Shown: positions 41,612 through 50,824 of the stretch, one piece after another
How the letters are laid out: each line of letters starts with the position of its first letter
Numbering within the stretch: the stretch's first letter is position 1
Source: a candidate division KSB1 bacterium
Lineage (GTDB): Bacteria > Zhuqueibacterota > Zhuqueibacteria > JANLFK01 > Oleimicrobiaceae
Assembly (NCBI GenBank): GCA_034506335.1
Contig: JAPDPR010000003.1
Location: forward strand, 80,001-140,764
Length of the DNA: 60,764 nt
Direction of reading: 5' to 3'
Notes under the pieces: model-generated
Seen by the model: only the letters and a program-made list of their open reading frames with translations
Databases searched by the model: none
What the model was told of the DNA's origin: nothing
Made by a program: the position numbers and the translations under genes

Positions 41612-43141
41612 ATGGGGCGGCCTCCTCGCATTTTGCTGGTCAACCCCTGGGTGCACGACTTTGCGGCCTATGACTTGTGGGCGAGGCCACTGGGCTTGCT
41701 CTACGTAGGTGCAGTCCTCCGGGCCGCAGGGTGTCAGGTTCACCTGATCGACTGTCTTGATCGCCTCCATCCCGACGTGGTGGCGAAGGTTGGCTTGCTG
41801 GGGGCTCGTGAGGATGGTACGGGCAAGTTTTTCCGCCAGGCGATCCCTAAACCGTCAGCGCTCCGGCACGTGCCGCGCCGGTTCAGCCGATACGGGATGC
41901 CGGTAGAGGTCTTCGACCGCTTGCTCCGCGCCTGTGCTCGTCCTGATGCCATTCTTGTCACCACCGGCATGACGTATTGGTACACCGGGGCCATGGAGAC
42001 GGTAGGCAGACTGCGAGAGGCTTTCCCTGGTGTCCCAGTCGTGGTGGGCGGTATCTACGCCACGTTGTGCCCGGATCACGCCCGTCAGACCTTGGCGCCC
42101 GATGCGTTGGTGGAGGGCCCGGCGGAAAACCAGGTGGTCAGGGTAGTCAATCGGGTGTGTGGCTGGTCTCTGCCGGAGCCGCGCTATGAAACGCTTGATG
42201 AGATACCTTTCCCCGCCTACGAGCTTTACCCGCGTTTGGAGGCGGTGGCCTTGTTGACCTCGCGCGGCTGTCCCTACCGGTGCACCTTTTGTGCGTCCAG
42301 TCTGCTCACCGGCGGGCCGGCACAGCGGGCTCCGGGGGCGGTAGTAGAGGAGATTGCTTATTGGGTCAAGCGGGGCGTCCGCCACGTGGCTTTCTACGAC
42401 GATGCGCTGCTTTTCCGCGCTGATGAGCACATCAAGCCTATCCTTGAACTCATCGTGTGCCGTGGGTTGAAAGTGCAGTTTCACACGCCCAATGGCGTGC
42501 CGCCGCGGGCCATTGACGCAGATCTTGCAGTCCTGCTCCACCGTGCTGGTTTCTCTACGCTGCGTCTCAGCTTCGAGACCATCAGCCGAGAACGACAGCA
42601 TGACATGGGGTCCAAGGTCACCGCGGAGGACCTAGCACGCGCCCTGCATTATTTGGAGCATGCAGGTTTCCAGCGGCAGCGTGTGGGTGTCTATCTGCTC
42701 ATGGGATTGCCTGGCCAGGATGTGCGGGAGGTGGTGGAAAGCATCCTTTTTGTAGCAGGTCTTGGGGCGAGTGTGCACCTGGCCTGCTTTTCTCCCATTG
42801 CCGGAACCCGCGAATACCAGCGCGCAGTGGAGTGGGGCCTGCTACCGCCAGAGGTGGACCCGCTGCTGTGCAATGAGTCGGTGTATCCGTTGAGCGACAG
42901 CCGGATTGGCTTTTGGCACTACGTCCGGCTGCGCAACTTTGCCACGAGCCTTAACAGGAGGATTAGAGCTGGGCACCGATTGGCTCCGTTATTGCATGCG
43001 GGTGAGGTCGTCGATGAGATCGTGCATCCCCGGTTTTCCAGCGTGGAGGAGTTTTTGCGTCGGTTTGAAAGGGTGAGGGCTAAGACTCGCACCGAGGCGA
43101 GTGCCCCTCGCACAGCGCATTTGAACTCAGAGGAGGAGTAG
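41612..43141 (+). CDS. B12-binding-domain radical SAM protein (BchE/Elp3-type)
   Basis: The 509-residue protein has a Rossmann-like B12-binding N-terminal domain (PRILLVNPW...PLGLLYVGAVLRAAG; about 1-190) and a radical SAM domain with C220-PYR-C224-TF-C227 and the VYLLMGLPGQD motif. The B12 domain lacks the DxHxxG histidine, as do many members of this group. Relatives catalyse methylations and ring rearrangements; the substrate is unknown. The ribosome site (GAGCGAAG) is weak. The gene ends 3 bp before the lipoprotein RidA gene. Confidence 0.87.
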   Translation: MGRPPRILLVNPWVHDFAAYDLWARPLGLLYVGAVLRAAGCQVHLIDCLDRLHPDVVAKVGLLGAREDGTGKFFRQAIPKPSALRHVPRRFSRYGMPVEVFDRLLRACARPDAILVTTGMTYWYTGAMETVGRLREAFPGVPVVVGGIYATLCPDHARQTLAPDALVEGPAENQVVRVVNRVCGWSLPEPRYETLDEIPFPAYELYPRLEAVALLTSRGCPYRCTFCASSLLTGGPAQRAPGAVVEEIAYWVKRGVRHVAFYDDALLFRADEHIKPILELIVCRGLKVQFHTPNGVPPRAIDADLAVLLHRAGFSTLRLSFETISRERQHDMGSKVTAEDLARALHYLEHAGFQRQRVGVYLLMGLPGQDVREVVESILFVAGLGASVHLACFSPIAGTREYQRAVEWGLLPPEVDPLLCNESVYPLSDSRIGFWHYVRLRNFATSLNRRIRAGHRLAPLLHAGEVVDEIVHPRFSSVEEFLRRFERVRAKTRTEASAPRTAHLNSEEE

Positions 43142-43144
43142 GCC

Positions 43145-43588
43145 GTGCGTGCGTATGTCATCGCTACTGTGATCACGGGGTGTCTGATTGCGGGGTGTGA
43201 ACAGCAGGGACGCCAGGTGATTGCCACCTCAGGCGCGCCGGCGGCAATTGGGCCGTATAGTCAGGCGATCAAGGTGGGCAAGATGCTCTTCACCGCCGGG
43301 CAGATTCCCATTGACCCTGCTACCGGCGAGTTGGTGGCCGGCACGATCGAGGAGCAGACCCGGCGAGTGCTCGATAATCTCGGCGCGGTGCTCAAAGCGG
43401 CAGGCATGGACTTTGGCGACGTGGTGAGCGCCACTGTGTACATGGATGACATCGCCAATTACCCCCGCATCAATCAGGTGTATGCCGAATACTTTCCCCA
43501 TGACCCGCCGGCGCGGTGCGCCATGCAGGTGGCGCGCCTGCCCAAGGGGGCAGCCCTGGAAATCGCCCTCGTCGCCGTGAAGGACTAG
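43145..43588 (+). CDS. RidA-family deaminase-like protein as a predicted lipoprotein
   Basis: The 147-residue protein is a RidA/YjgF homologue with GPYSQAIKVG, AGQIP and the catalytic-type arginine R124 in PPARCAMQVARLPKG. RidA hydrolyses reactive 2-aminoacrylate-type enamines/imines in the cytosol. Here residues 1-18 form a lipoprotein signal with lipobox LIAGC (C18), which would place the protein at a membrane outside the cytosol. It starts with GTG three bases after the radical SAM stop codon and ends 2 bp before the phosphatase gene, indicating one operon. Confidence 0.85.
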   Translation: MRAYVIATVITGCLIAGCEQQGRQVIATSGAPAAIGPYSQAIKVGKMLFTAGQIPIDPATGELVAGTIEEQTRRVLDNLGAVLKAAGMDFGDVVSATVYMDDIANYPRINQVYAEYFPHDPPARCAMQVARLPKGAALEIALVAVKD

Positions 43589-43590
43589 GG

Positions 43591-45570
43591 ATGAAGCGTC
43601 TGCAGAGCCTCTGGGTGAAAATGACCCTGGCGGTGGTGGTGCTAGTGGTGGCCATCATGGCCTCGGTGAGCTATTTTTTCAGCTATCGCGAGCTGAAGGC
43701 GGAGCGGCGGGAAGTGGAAGGGCGCATCGAGCGCTTGGCCAAGCAGATTGCCTCCATTCGCTTGGCAGAGACTGAAGGGTGGTACGTCTATCAGAACTAC
43801 ATCGACAATCTCATTCGCGCCGATTTCAGCCGCGACCTCGTGTACATCGCCATCTTTGACGAGCGCGACTCGCTCACGGCCTACGCACTGAACCGGGAGT
43901 GGCTGGACTTGGGTAGGCGCGAGCTGTTGACCAGCGATGAGGAGCGCCAGGTGGTGCGGCTCCTGTCCCAAGGGGCGGTGGCCGAGGAGAGTCGCGCGGA
44001 TTTGGGCAGCGTGCCGGTGCAGATTCGCGACGCCGAGCGCTCCTATGGCACAGTGGAGGTCGGCTTTTCCCTCGTGGAGCTGAACGACGCCTTCCGTCGC
44101 AAGCGGCTGACCAACTTTCTCCTGTTGGCAGTGTTCACCGCACTGGGCGTGGTGACCTCGGCGATCATGAGCTATCGGATAGTTACCCCCCTGCACCGGC
44201 TTGCCAGGGCGATGCAGCGCATCTCTGCAGGCGACCTCACCAGCGATGTGCGCGTGCGCTCATCTGACGAAATCGGTGAGCTGGCGCGCACATTCAATGC
44301 CATGGTCGTGGGTCTTCGGGAAAAGGCTGCCATTGAGGGGTTGACCCGGGAGCTGGGCTTCACGTTTGAACTGCGACGAGTAGCCCAGTTGGCAATCGAG
44401 AGCATTCAGCGAGGCATAGCTGCGCGACGGGCCGTGCTCTTTGTGCAAGAGGGTGAGGAGGGTGGGCGATTTCGGGCGGTTTGGGACTCGGCCCGCGGGG
44501 AGGTGGGGCGTTCCAGTCCTTGCCTGGACCTCACCTCTGCAGCTCCATTGCTTGCACGGAAAGAACCACTTCCGTACCCTTTCCGCGGTGAAGGTCAGAC
44601 CGCACGACTCCTTCGGGCTGTGGCTCGCTCCTTGCGGCCGGAGCCGTGCGCGCTGGTGGTGCCACTGTGGGCACGCGATGAGCTGGTGGGGGTGTTGGCC
44701 TTGTCCGCACCGAGTGACCGCCAGAGTTACTCTGACCGCGACCAGACATTTCTGGTCACCCTCGGTACGCAAGCGGCCCTGGCCATCGATAACGCCTTGC
44801 TCCACGTGCGCCTAACCGAACAGGAGAAGTTGCGGCGCGAGTTAGAGATTGCGCGGGACGTCCAACGGAAGCTCCTGCCCCAGGGTAACCCGCACCTGCC
44901 CGGCTGGGATATCGATGGTATCTGCCTGCCAGCAGCTGCCGTGGGAGGGGACTACTTCGACTATCTTGAAGTGGGTCCGGAGAAGCTGGGGGTCGTCATC
45001 GCTGATGTGACCGGCAAGGGGACCTCTGCCGCTTTCTACATGGCCGAAATCAAGGGGATCATGGTAGCTCTCAGCACCGACTACCAGTCCCCGGCGGAAC
45101 TCCTTTGCCAGCTCAACCGCAAGCTTCGGCAGCGCCTGGACCCGCGGGTGTTTGCTACCGTGGCCTATGGGGTGATTGACCTGGGCAGCGGCAGACTGCG
45201 CCTGGCTCGTGCCGGCCATTCAAGCGTGTTGCTCCGTCGTGCGGCGGGCGTTGTGGAGGCCCTCCTGCCGCCGGGCATCGCCGTGGGGTTGGCGGATTCC
45301 GCCCTTTTTGACGCGCACATTCACGAGTGCGTGAGCACCATCGCCCCAGGCGACACGCTCGTTTTTTACACCGATGGCATCACCGAGGCAATGAACCAGC
45401 GCAGAGAAGAGTTTGGCGAGCAAGCGCTCATCTCAATGGTTTCAGAGAGAACGGTGGTGAGTGCGGAGAGCCTCCGCAAGCAGATACTGCGGCGGCTGCG
45501 CATGTTCACCGGGCGAACACCCCTCCACGACGACGTAACCCTCGTCGTTGTGCGGCGGCAGATTGCATAG
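43591..45570 (+). CDS. HAMP-GAF-SpoIIE serine phosphatase (membrane-bound)
   Basis: A 659-residue protein with an N-terminal membrane segment (about 10-30), an external sensor of about 135 residues, a second membrane segment (about 168-190), a HAMP domain (about 190-245), a GAF-like domain (about 255-400) and a SpoIIE PP2C domain (about 430-655) with GGDYFD, ADVTGKG, FYTDGITEA and HDDVTLVVV motifs. It is the third SpoIIE phosphatase in the window and could act on the STAS protein at 25454 or on a distant one. AAGGA six bases before ATG 43591 fixes the start; earlier in-frame codons overlap the RidA gene. Confidence 0.9.
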   Translation: MKRLQSLWVKMTLAVVVLVVAIMASVSYFFSYRELKAERREVEGRIERLAKQIASIRLAETEGWYVYQNYIDNLIRADFSRDLVYIAIFDERDSLTAYALNREWLDLGRRELLTSDEERQVVRLLSQGAVAEESRADLGSVPVQIRDAERSYGTVEVGFSLVELNDAFRRKRLTNFLLLAVFTALGVVTSAIMSYRIVTPLHRLARAMQRISAGDLTSDVRVRSSDEIGELARTFNAMVVGLREKAAIEGLTRELGFTFELRRVAQLAIESIQRGIAARRAVLFVQEGEEGGRFRAVWDSARGEVGRSSPCLDLTSAAPLLARKEPLPYPFRGEGQTARLLRAVARSLRPEPCALVVPLWARDELVGVLALSAPSDRQSYSDRDQTFLVTLGTQAALAIDNALLHVRLTEQEKLRRELEIARDVQRKLLPQGNPHLPGWDIDGICLPAAAVGGDYFDYLEVGPEKLGVVIADVTGKGTSAAFYMAEIKGIMVALSTDYQSPAELLCQLNRKLRQRLDPRVFATVAYGVIDLGSGRLRLARAGHSSVLLRRAAGVVEALLPPGIAVGLADSALFDAHIHECVSTIAPGDTLVFYTDGITEAMNQRREEFGEQALISMVSERTVVSAESLRKQILRRLRMFTGRTPLHDDVTLVVVRRQIA

Positions 45571-45936
45571 ACAATGGCAAGGGAACCTCGCCCAGGGCCA
45601 GCTGAAAAACAAACGGTTGAGGACTCACCGGAAAGGCTACCCGCCGATGTTCTCAGGGCAAGCATCGGCAGTCCCGACCCTTGCCAAACTGCCCTCTGGG
45701 CTGGACGGAACGCCCACGGAGAGCGTCGACCTTCGAGGTTCATGGGGCGGTCGTGCGGCAACTCGCTTCCAGAGCGCGGCACAATGCATTCTTTTGTCGC
45801 AAGGCTCATTACCCTCATTGAACCTCTACGAAATTGGGCCGGCTGCTCTGGCGCCGTGTGAGGTGGCAACAAATGCTTGACGGCCGTGTGGCTATCGAGA
45901 TGCGCGGAAATAGTACTCGGAAGAAGGAGGAAAAAG
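45571..45936 (+). other. Intergenic region without a convincing gene
   Basis: A short frame of about 95 codons runs through this region but has no family resemblance, no ribosome site and overlaps other frames of similar length. No promoter or RNA structure stands out apart from the strong ribosome site AAGGAGG at 45924-45930 belonging to the next gene. Confidence 0.35.
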
Positions 45937-48453
45937 GTGCGACGACTGTGGTTAGCGAATGCGGCATTGCTGGCGGTAGGTGTTTGCATACTGGCAGGGT
46001 GTAGCAAGGAGCCGCGGCAACGCAAGATCAAGTTGGCCGAGCCCTCTGGGACCGCACAGCCAGAGGTGCGACGCCGCACCGAGGCGACCTTGCAGCTGGC
46101 TACGGGCGAGCGCAAGACCATCGTCGTCACCTACTTTGACAACCTCACTGGTGACCGCGACCTGGAATGGCTGCGCACCGGCATCACCGACATGCTCATT
46201 GCCGACCTATCGCAGTCCCACCAGCTCACGGTTGTGAGCCACGAAGGGTTAGTCAATATCTTGCGGCGTCTCGGTAAGGAGACCTATGCCACTGCCGACG
46301 TGCGGGTAGCCGCCATGGTTGCACGAGAAGCAAAGGCCGAGGCTTGGCTCACCGGTACCCTGCAGAAACGCGGTGATTCGCTGCGCATCGAGGCCAAGCT
46401 CTACGATGCACAACGTGGTGAGCTTCTCAGGAGCGATTCGGTTTCCGGTGCGGGTCTGGAACGCGTCTTCACCATGGTGGACGAGCTCACTCGCAAGGTC
46501 AAAGACGGCTTGCAGCTTTCACTCCGCGACGCGAGGGAGCGCGCCCTGGCCGTCACCGAGGTGACGACGAGTTCTGTTGCCGCCTACCGCCACTACATCG
46601 CTGGATTCGAGCAGCAGAACAAACTCTACTTCCAGGAAGCGGTGGCGGAATACCAGAAGGCGGTGGCTCTGGATTCGGCCTTCACCTCTGCATATCTCCA
46701 GCTCGCGTACTCGTTCGGTGCACTGGGGCAGCATCAAGCCGCGCTGCAGGCCTTGGCAACGGGGGTGCGGCATGCCGACAGGGCCTCGGAAAAGGAGCGC
46801 ACCACTCTCCTTGCCCTTTATCACATGCTCAGCGGCAATGTTGCCGAGGCGTTCAACCTCCTGGAACGCGCCGTGCCGGAAGACCCTTACGACAAAATGT
46901 TACATTTTCAGCTCGGATCGTGGAGCTATGGGATGGGGTGGTACGACCGCGCAATCGATGAACTGAAGAGAGTCATCGAGATCGACCCCCAGTTCAAGCT
47001 CGCCTACAACACGCTGGCATACGCGTATGCCGCCCGTGGGAGGTATGAGGAGGCGGCCTCGGCGCTGAAGCGATACGCCGAGCTTGCACCGGACGAGCCC
47101 AATCCTTTAGACAGCATAGGTGAGATTTACTTGATGATGGGCAAGAACAAGAAAGCTCTGCAGATGTTCCGCAAGGCCCTCCAGGTTAACCCAAAATTCT
47201 ACCACAGCACCAGGCATATTGCAATAGCCAATCTGGAGATGGGCTACTATGACCGGGTCTTGGCAGCTGTAGAAGAATTGAAGTCTCAGGCTCCCGTCCC
47301 AGAGACACGAGCCGACGTCTACGTGCTCAGCGCTGCCGTTTGCGCCCTCCAGGGGAGGAAGGCGGAGGCCTTGGCCCACTTGGACTCGGTGCGGGCTTGG
47401 GACTCGCTTTCGGTTGCGTACCCCTACATGGTACGCGTGCTGGAGGTGGATAGCACCTCCATGCGGGAGTATGATGACGAATGGTTTGGCAGAATAGCGG
47501 CGAATTTCCCAATGGTCATGGCTAACCCCAACCTTTTCTTGTCGTCCCTGGTATTCGCCCTGCGTTTTGATGTCCATGCTCGTGAGTTCGCCCAGTTACT
47601 GGCCCAGCACGCGCTGATGTCTCCGGAAAGCGGGCCGTCCGTATCGCTAGCGGCAGTGCAGCCTGCCATGATCTACCTCGGCTATGTGCGGGAAATGATA
47701 GCGCGGAGTAGCCAATTTGACCCGCGGATGATGGCCTACGCGCCGGACCTCGGCGCACTTTACTGGACCGCCTACGGGCGAGCGCTCCTGCGGTCTCCTG
47801 CGCCCCACGACGACCTTTTGCAGTGGACCCAGGGCTATGCGGAGTTTGCGGCGCGGAGCGACAATCGGAGCTACGAGCTGGCGGCATGGTTGAGTGCAGC
47901 GCTGGTCCACCGCCGCGCAGGCGAGGAGCAAAAGGCAGAGGCGATTCTGCGTGCGTTGGGATTTCCAGGCGAGGAGCATTACCTGGTGCTCGGTCCGTTT
48001 GACAATCTGGATGGCTTCAATCGCGGATTCATCCGTGAGCGGGCAACCTCTTTTCCCGCTACCGTGCGCCACAAGGGTCAGATCATGCGTTGGCGTTCGG
48101 CGGGTGATGACCTGGCGGACGGCTTTGTGGACTTGTGGTCGCTCTTGGGGCGAGGCCTCATGGGGGTCGCCTATCTGCGCCTGGAATTCCGCGTGCCTAC
48201 GAGGCGCCAGGCTCAGCTCCGATTTGGCTACCGCACCGGCCTGCGGGTGTGGCTCAATGGTGAGCAGGTGTGGTATCACAACGGTTCGGAACGGGCAAGC
48301 CTGGACGGGCGGGTGGTACCGGTCCAGCTGCGCGCAGGCCGCAATGTGCTCCTGCTGAAAAGCACACAGCGCGTGGGCGAGTGGGGTTTCTATCTCCGCA
48401 TTACGGATGAACAAGGGCACGGGTTCGAGGATATTGAGTATCTCACTCCCTGA
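45937..48453 (+). CDS. Lipoprotein with TolB-N/FlgO-like domain and TPR repeats
   Basis: The 838-residue protein has a lipobox ILAGC with C22. Residues about 60-200 resemble the TolB N-terminal/FlgO fold (IVVTYFDNLTGDRDLEWLRTGITDMLIADL), found in front of TPRs in many exported or regulatory proteins. TPR units follow from about residue 215 to 470, and a C-terminal region from about 670 shows a beta-rich PA14-like style (LRVWLNGEQVWYHNG, VPVQLRAGRNVLLLKS). It probably works as a membrane-anchored scaffold. The GTG start has AAGGAGG six bases upstream. It converges on the HEAT gene, with only 15 bp between stops. Confidence 0.78.
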   Translation: MRRLWLANAALLAVGVCILAGCSKEPRQRKIKLAEPSGTAQPEVRRRTEATLQLATGERKTIVVTYFDNLTGDRDLEWLRTGITDMLIADLSQSHQLTVVSHEGLVNILRRLGKETYATADVRVAAMVAREAKAEAWLTGTLQKRGDSLRIEAKLYDAQRGELLRSDSVSGAGLERVFTMVDELTRKVKDGLQLSLRDARERALAVTEVTTSSVAAYRHYIAGFEQQNKLYFQEAVAEYQKAVALDSAFTSAYLQLAYSFGALGQHQAALQALATGVRHADRASEKERTTLLALYHMLSGNVAEAFNLLERAVPEDPYDKMLHFQLGSWSYGMGWYDRAIDELKRVIEIDPQFKLAYNTLAYAYAARGRYEEAASALKRYAELAPDEPNPLDSIGEIYLMMGKNKKALQMFRKALQVNPKFYHSTRHIAIANLEMGYYDRVLAAVEELKSQAPVPETRADVYVLSAAVCALQGRKAEALAHLDSVRAWDSLSVAYPYMVRVLEVDSTSMREYDDEWFGRIAANFPMVMANPNLFLSSLVFALRFDVHAREFAQLLAQHALMSPESGPSVSLAAVQPAMIYLGYVREMIARSSQFDPRMMAYAPDLGALYWTAYGRALLRSPAPHDDLLQWTQGYAEFAARSDNRSYELAAWLSAALVHRRAGEEQKAEAILRALGFPGEEHYLVLGPFDNLDGFNRGFIRERATSFPATVRHKGQIMRWRSAGDDLADGFVDLWSLLGRGLMGVAYLRLEFRVPTRRQAQLRFGYRTGLRVWLNGEQVWYHNGSERASLDGRVVPVQLRAGRNVLLLKSTQRVGEWGFYLRITDEQGHGFEDIEYLTP

Positions 48454-48468
48454 ACCCGCACCCTTGAG

Positions 48469-50349
48469 TTACGAGCGAGCGGCGCTCAGCTTGTTCAACG
48501 CTTCTTGTTGGATGGCTTTGGCGCGAGGATGTTCGTCTTTGCGGTTCACCGCCTTGGAGAGTGCCGGGACGGCCTGCTGGTCACCGATTTCACCCAGCGC
48601 CCGTGCGGCACGCAGGCGCACCACCCAGTCGTCGCTTTCCAGCGCATCAATGAGCGCCGGCACAGCCTTGGTGCCAAAGTTCCGCAGGGCGTCCTCGGCA
48701 CTTTGGCGCACGGTCCAGTTTGGATGCCGCAGGGCGTTAATCAGCGGGGCAATGGCGCGTTCTTCGCGCATGTTCCCCAGCAGGCGGGCTGCCTGGGTAC
48801 AGACAAGCCAGTCTGGGTCGCCAAGAGCAGCCAGGGCCGCGTCCACCGCCGCGCTAGACTGGATGCTTGTCCACCGGATGGTGCGGAGAGCCTCGGCGCG
48901 GATGTAGGGATCGTGGTCTTCCCGGGCGGTCTGAGCCAGAAGCGCCACCACCTCCTGGTTGGCGAATTTGCCCAGCGCCCGCACCGCCTCGAGGCGGACA
49001 TTAGCCGAATCGTCCTTCAGGCTCTTTTCCATGTGGGGGATCAGGGAGCTATCGCCCACCTCACCCAGCAAGGTGAGTGCCCCACATCGGCCCCAGGCGG
49101 CGCAACCGATCTTGACCAGCGCCTCCTGGGCCGCCTCAGCCACCTCCTGGTTGTCTCCGGCCACGAGCTGCTTCAGCAAAGGCACGGCCCTGTGCTCTTC
49201 CAAACTGCCCAGGGCGTTGATGGCGCGTACCTGCGCTGTCGGATTGGTGCCATCTGCGGCAGCAGCCAGCAGATCCGTGACATCGCTCTCGTTGACGGCG
49301 AGGATCTTGAGCAGATGGGGTACCACGGCCGCCCCATATGGTTTGAGTGCCGCGATGGCTGCGCCCCGTACGGCAAAGTAGCTGCTGGACAAGTGTTTGA
49401 CGAGGTACGGCAGCGCGGCCTGGTCCCGGATCTTGCCCAACGTGAGAATGAGGAAGCGCAGCGGGGTCTTGTTCCGCTCATAGTCCAGGGCGCGCAGCAG
49501 AGCGTGGGTCGCTAGCGAGCCGAAGCGCACCAAGGCCTCGCTGGCAGCCCGCTGGACATTCTCGTCGGTATCGCGCACGGCGGCCACTAGTGGATCGATC
49601 GCCCGCGGGTCGCCGATCTCCGCCAGGGCGCGCACGGCGGCAGCGCGGACAGTAGCCTCCTCATCGCCCAGCGCCTGAACCAAAGCCCCCACCGCCTCCG
49701 GAGTGCGCATCTCCCCCAAGACGCGTGCCACGTGCTGGCGCACGCGCACATTCGGGTTGCCCATGCTCTCGATCACCATCTGGAGGCTCTGCGGTGCCAT
49801 CTGCACCAGTCCGGAGATCGCCAGGTCCACTACCGGCTGTTCCTCCAGCGCCAGCATGCGCAGCAGAATGCGCCCCAATTGCTCGTCGCCCGAGGCAACA
49901 ATGTCCGCGACCTTTCTTTGCAAGCCGGTCAGGGCTTCGTTGCGCACGAGCCACTCTTCGTCGTCGGCTGCTGCAATGAGCGTCTCGATCACGCGGTGGT
50001 CGCCCAGCGCGCTGAGCACCGACACCGCCGCCCAGCGCACGCGCATGTCCAGCGAATTGACGATCCGCGGCTTGCTCAACTCCTCGATCGCCTCGCTGGC
50101 GCCCAGTCGACCAAGGGAAATCACTGCGGCCTGCTGAATCTCAGGCAGAGGGTCGCGCAACTGGGCGATGAGGCTTTTCACTACAGCTGGCTGTTCCACC
50201 GAAGGGGCCTTGCAGTACCCAAGGGCGATGATTGCCTCGCGCCGTTCGCGCCAATCCCCTCCAGAGGTCGCCTGGTGGATCAAAGCAGACACCGACATTT
50301 CAGCCGTGGTGCCTTGAGGATCGTGGCTACTTCCGTTCGATGACACCAT
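48469..50349 (-). CDS. HEAT/PBS-lyase-like repeat protein
   Basis: The 626-residue protein is built nearly wholly of HEAT-like repeats of about 31 residues, with units such as AVGALVQALGDEEATVRAAAVRALAEIGDP recurring (given partly: AVRALAEIGDPRAIDPLVAA). Such all-helical solenoids mediate protein-protein contacts; no enzyme domain is seen. Start ATG 50349 overlaps the end of the preceding Cys-rich gene by 23 bases, with GAGG nine bases upstream. It belongs to a three-gene operon with that gene and acetate kinase. The role is unknown. Confidence 0.85.
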   Translation of the reverse strand: MVSSNGSSHDPQGTTAEMSVSALIHQATSGGDWRERREAIIALGYCKAPSVEQPAVVKSLIAQLRDPLPEIQQAAVISLGRLGASEAIEELSKPRIVNSLDMRVRWAAVSVLSALGDHRVIETLIAAADDEEWLVRNEALTGLQRKVADIVASGDEQLGRILLRMLALEEQPVVDLAISGLVQMAPQSLQMVIESMGNPNVRVRQHVARVLGEMRTPEAVGALVQALGDEEATVRAAAVRALAEIGDPRAIDPLVAAVRDTDENVQRAASEALVRFGSLATHALLRALDYERNKTPLRFLILTLGKIRDQAALPYLVKHLSSSYFAVRGAAIAALKPYGAAVVPHLLKILAVNESDVTDLLAAAADGTNPTAQVRAINALGSLEEHRAVPLLKQLVAGDNQEVAEAAQEALVKIGCAAWGRCGALTLLGEVGDSSLIPHMEKSLKDDSANVRLEAVRALGKFANQEVVALLAQTAREDHDPYIRAEALRTIRWTSIQSSAAVDAALAALGDPDWLVCTQAARLLGNMREERAIAPLINALRHPNWTVRQSAEDALRNFGTKAVPALIDALESDDWVVRLRAARALGEIGDQQAVPALSKAVNRKDEHPRAKAIQQEALNKLSAARS

Positions 50350-50824
50350 GGCATGTGTCCTCAACGTCAAAGGCGGTCACACTGTAGCTGCAGTCGATAT
50401 TTGCCAGGTACTTGACCGCGGCGCGAAACGCCCCGATCCTGGCACAGGTCAAATCGCGCAGCGTAGCTCCACTGGCGAGCAGCTCCTTGCAGCTTTTCAC
50501 ATACGGGCAGAGGTGCACGGTGACCTCCACCCGATTGGGATTCACCTCTTTGAGCTCCAGCTGACTGGCGTCCCGAAAGAGCTTGGCCCGCACGCCGATC
50601 TGGATGTAATTGTCAAGAGCCGACTTGATGGAGTCGCTCTTGGGCACGACAAAGCCATAGTCGTTCTCTAAGGTGGAAAGGTAATTGTCTACTGCATGCT
50701 CATAGGCACGTTCGCAGAAGGTGCGGGGGCGCGTGCCGTGGAAATCCCGTGCCGTCTCTTCCAGGGCGGTCAGCCAGCTCAAAGCGACCACCCACCCGGC
50801 TTTCTCATTGTCCAGCTCTCGCAT
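50327..50824 (-). CDS. Cys-rich protein of unknown function (V4R-like in style)
   Basis: A 165-residue protein whose start overlaps the acetate kinase stop codon (TGATG), showing translational coupling. It has six cysteines (C37, C106, C112, C127, C145, C158); the C-terminal part CPYVKSCKELL...LTCARIGAF...NIDCSYSVTAFDVEDTC is reminiscent of V4R/hydrocarbon-binding domains with conserved cysteines, but this is a resemblance only. The frame extends 165 bases upstream into acetate kinase; that part is not counted. It may bind a metal or small molecule and link acetate kinase to the HEAT protein. Confidence 0.65.
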   Translation of the reverse strand: MRELDNEKAGWVVALSWLTALEETARDFHGTRPRTFCERAYEHAVDNYLSTLENDYGFVVPKSDSIKSALDNYIQIGVRAKLFRDASQLELKEVNPNRVEVTVHLCPYVKSCKELLASGATLRDLTCARIGAFRAAVKYLANIDCSYSVTAFDVEDTCHGVIERK

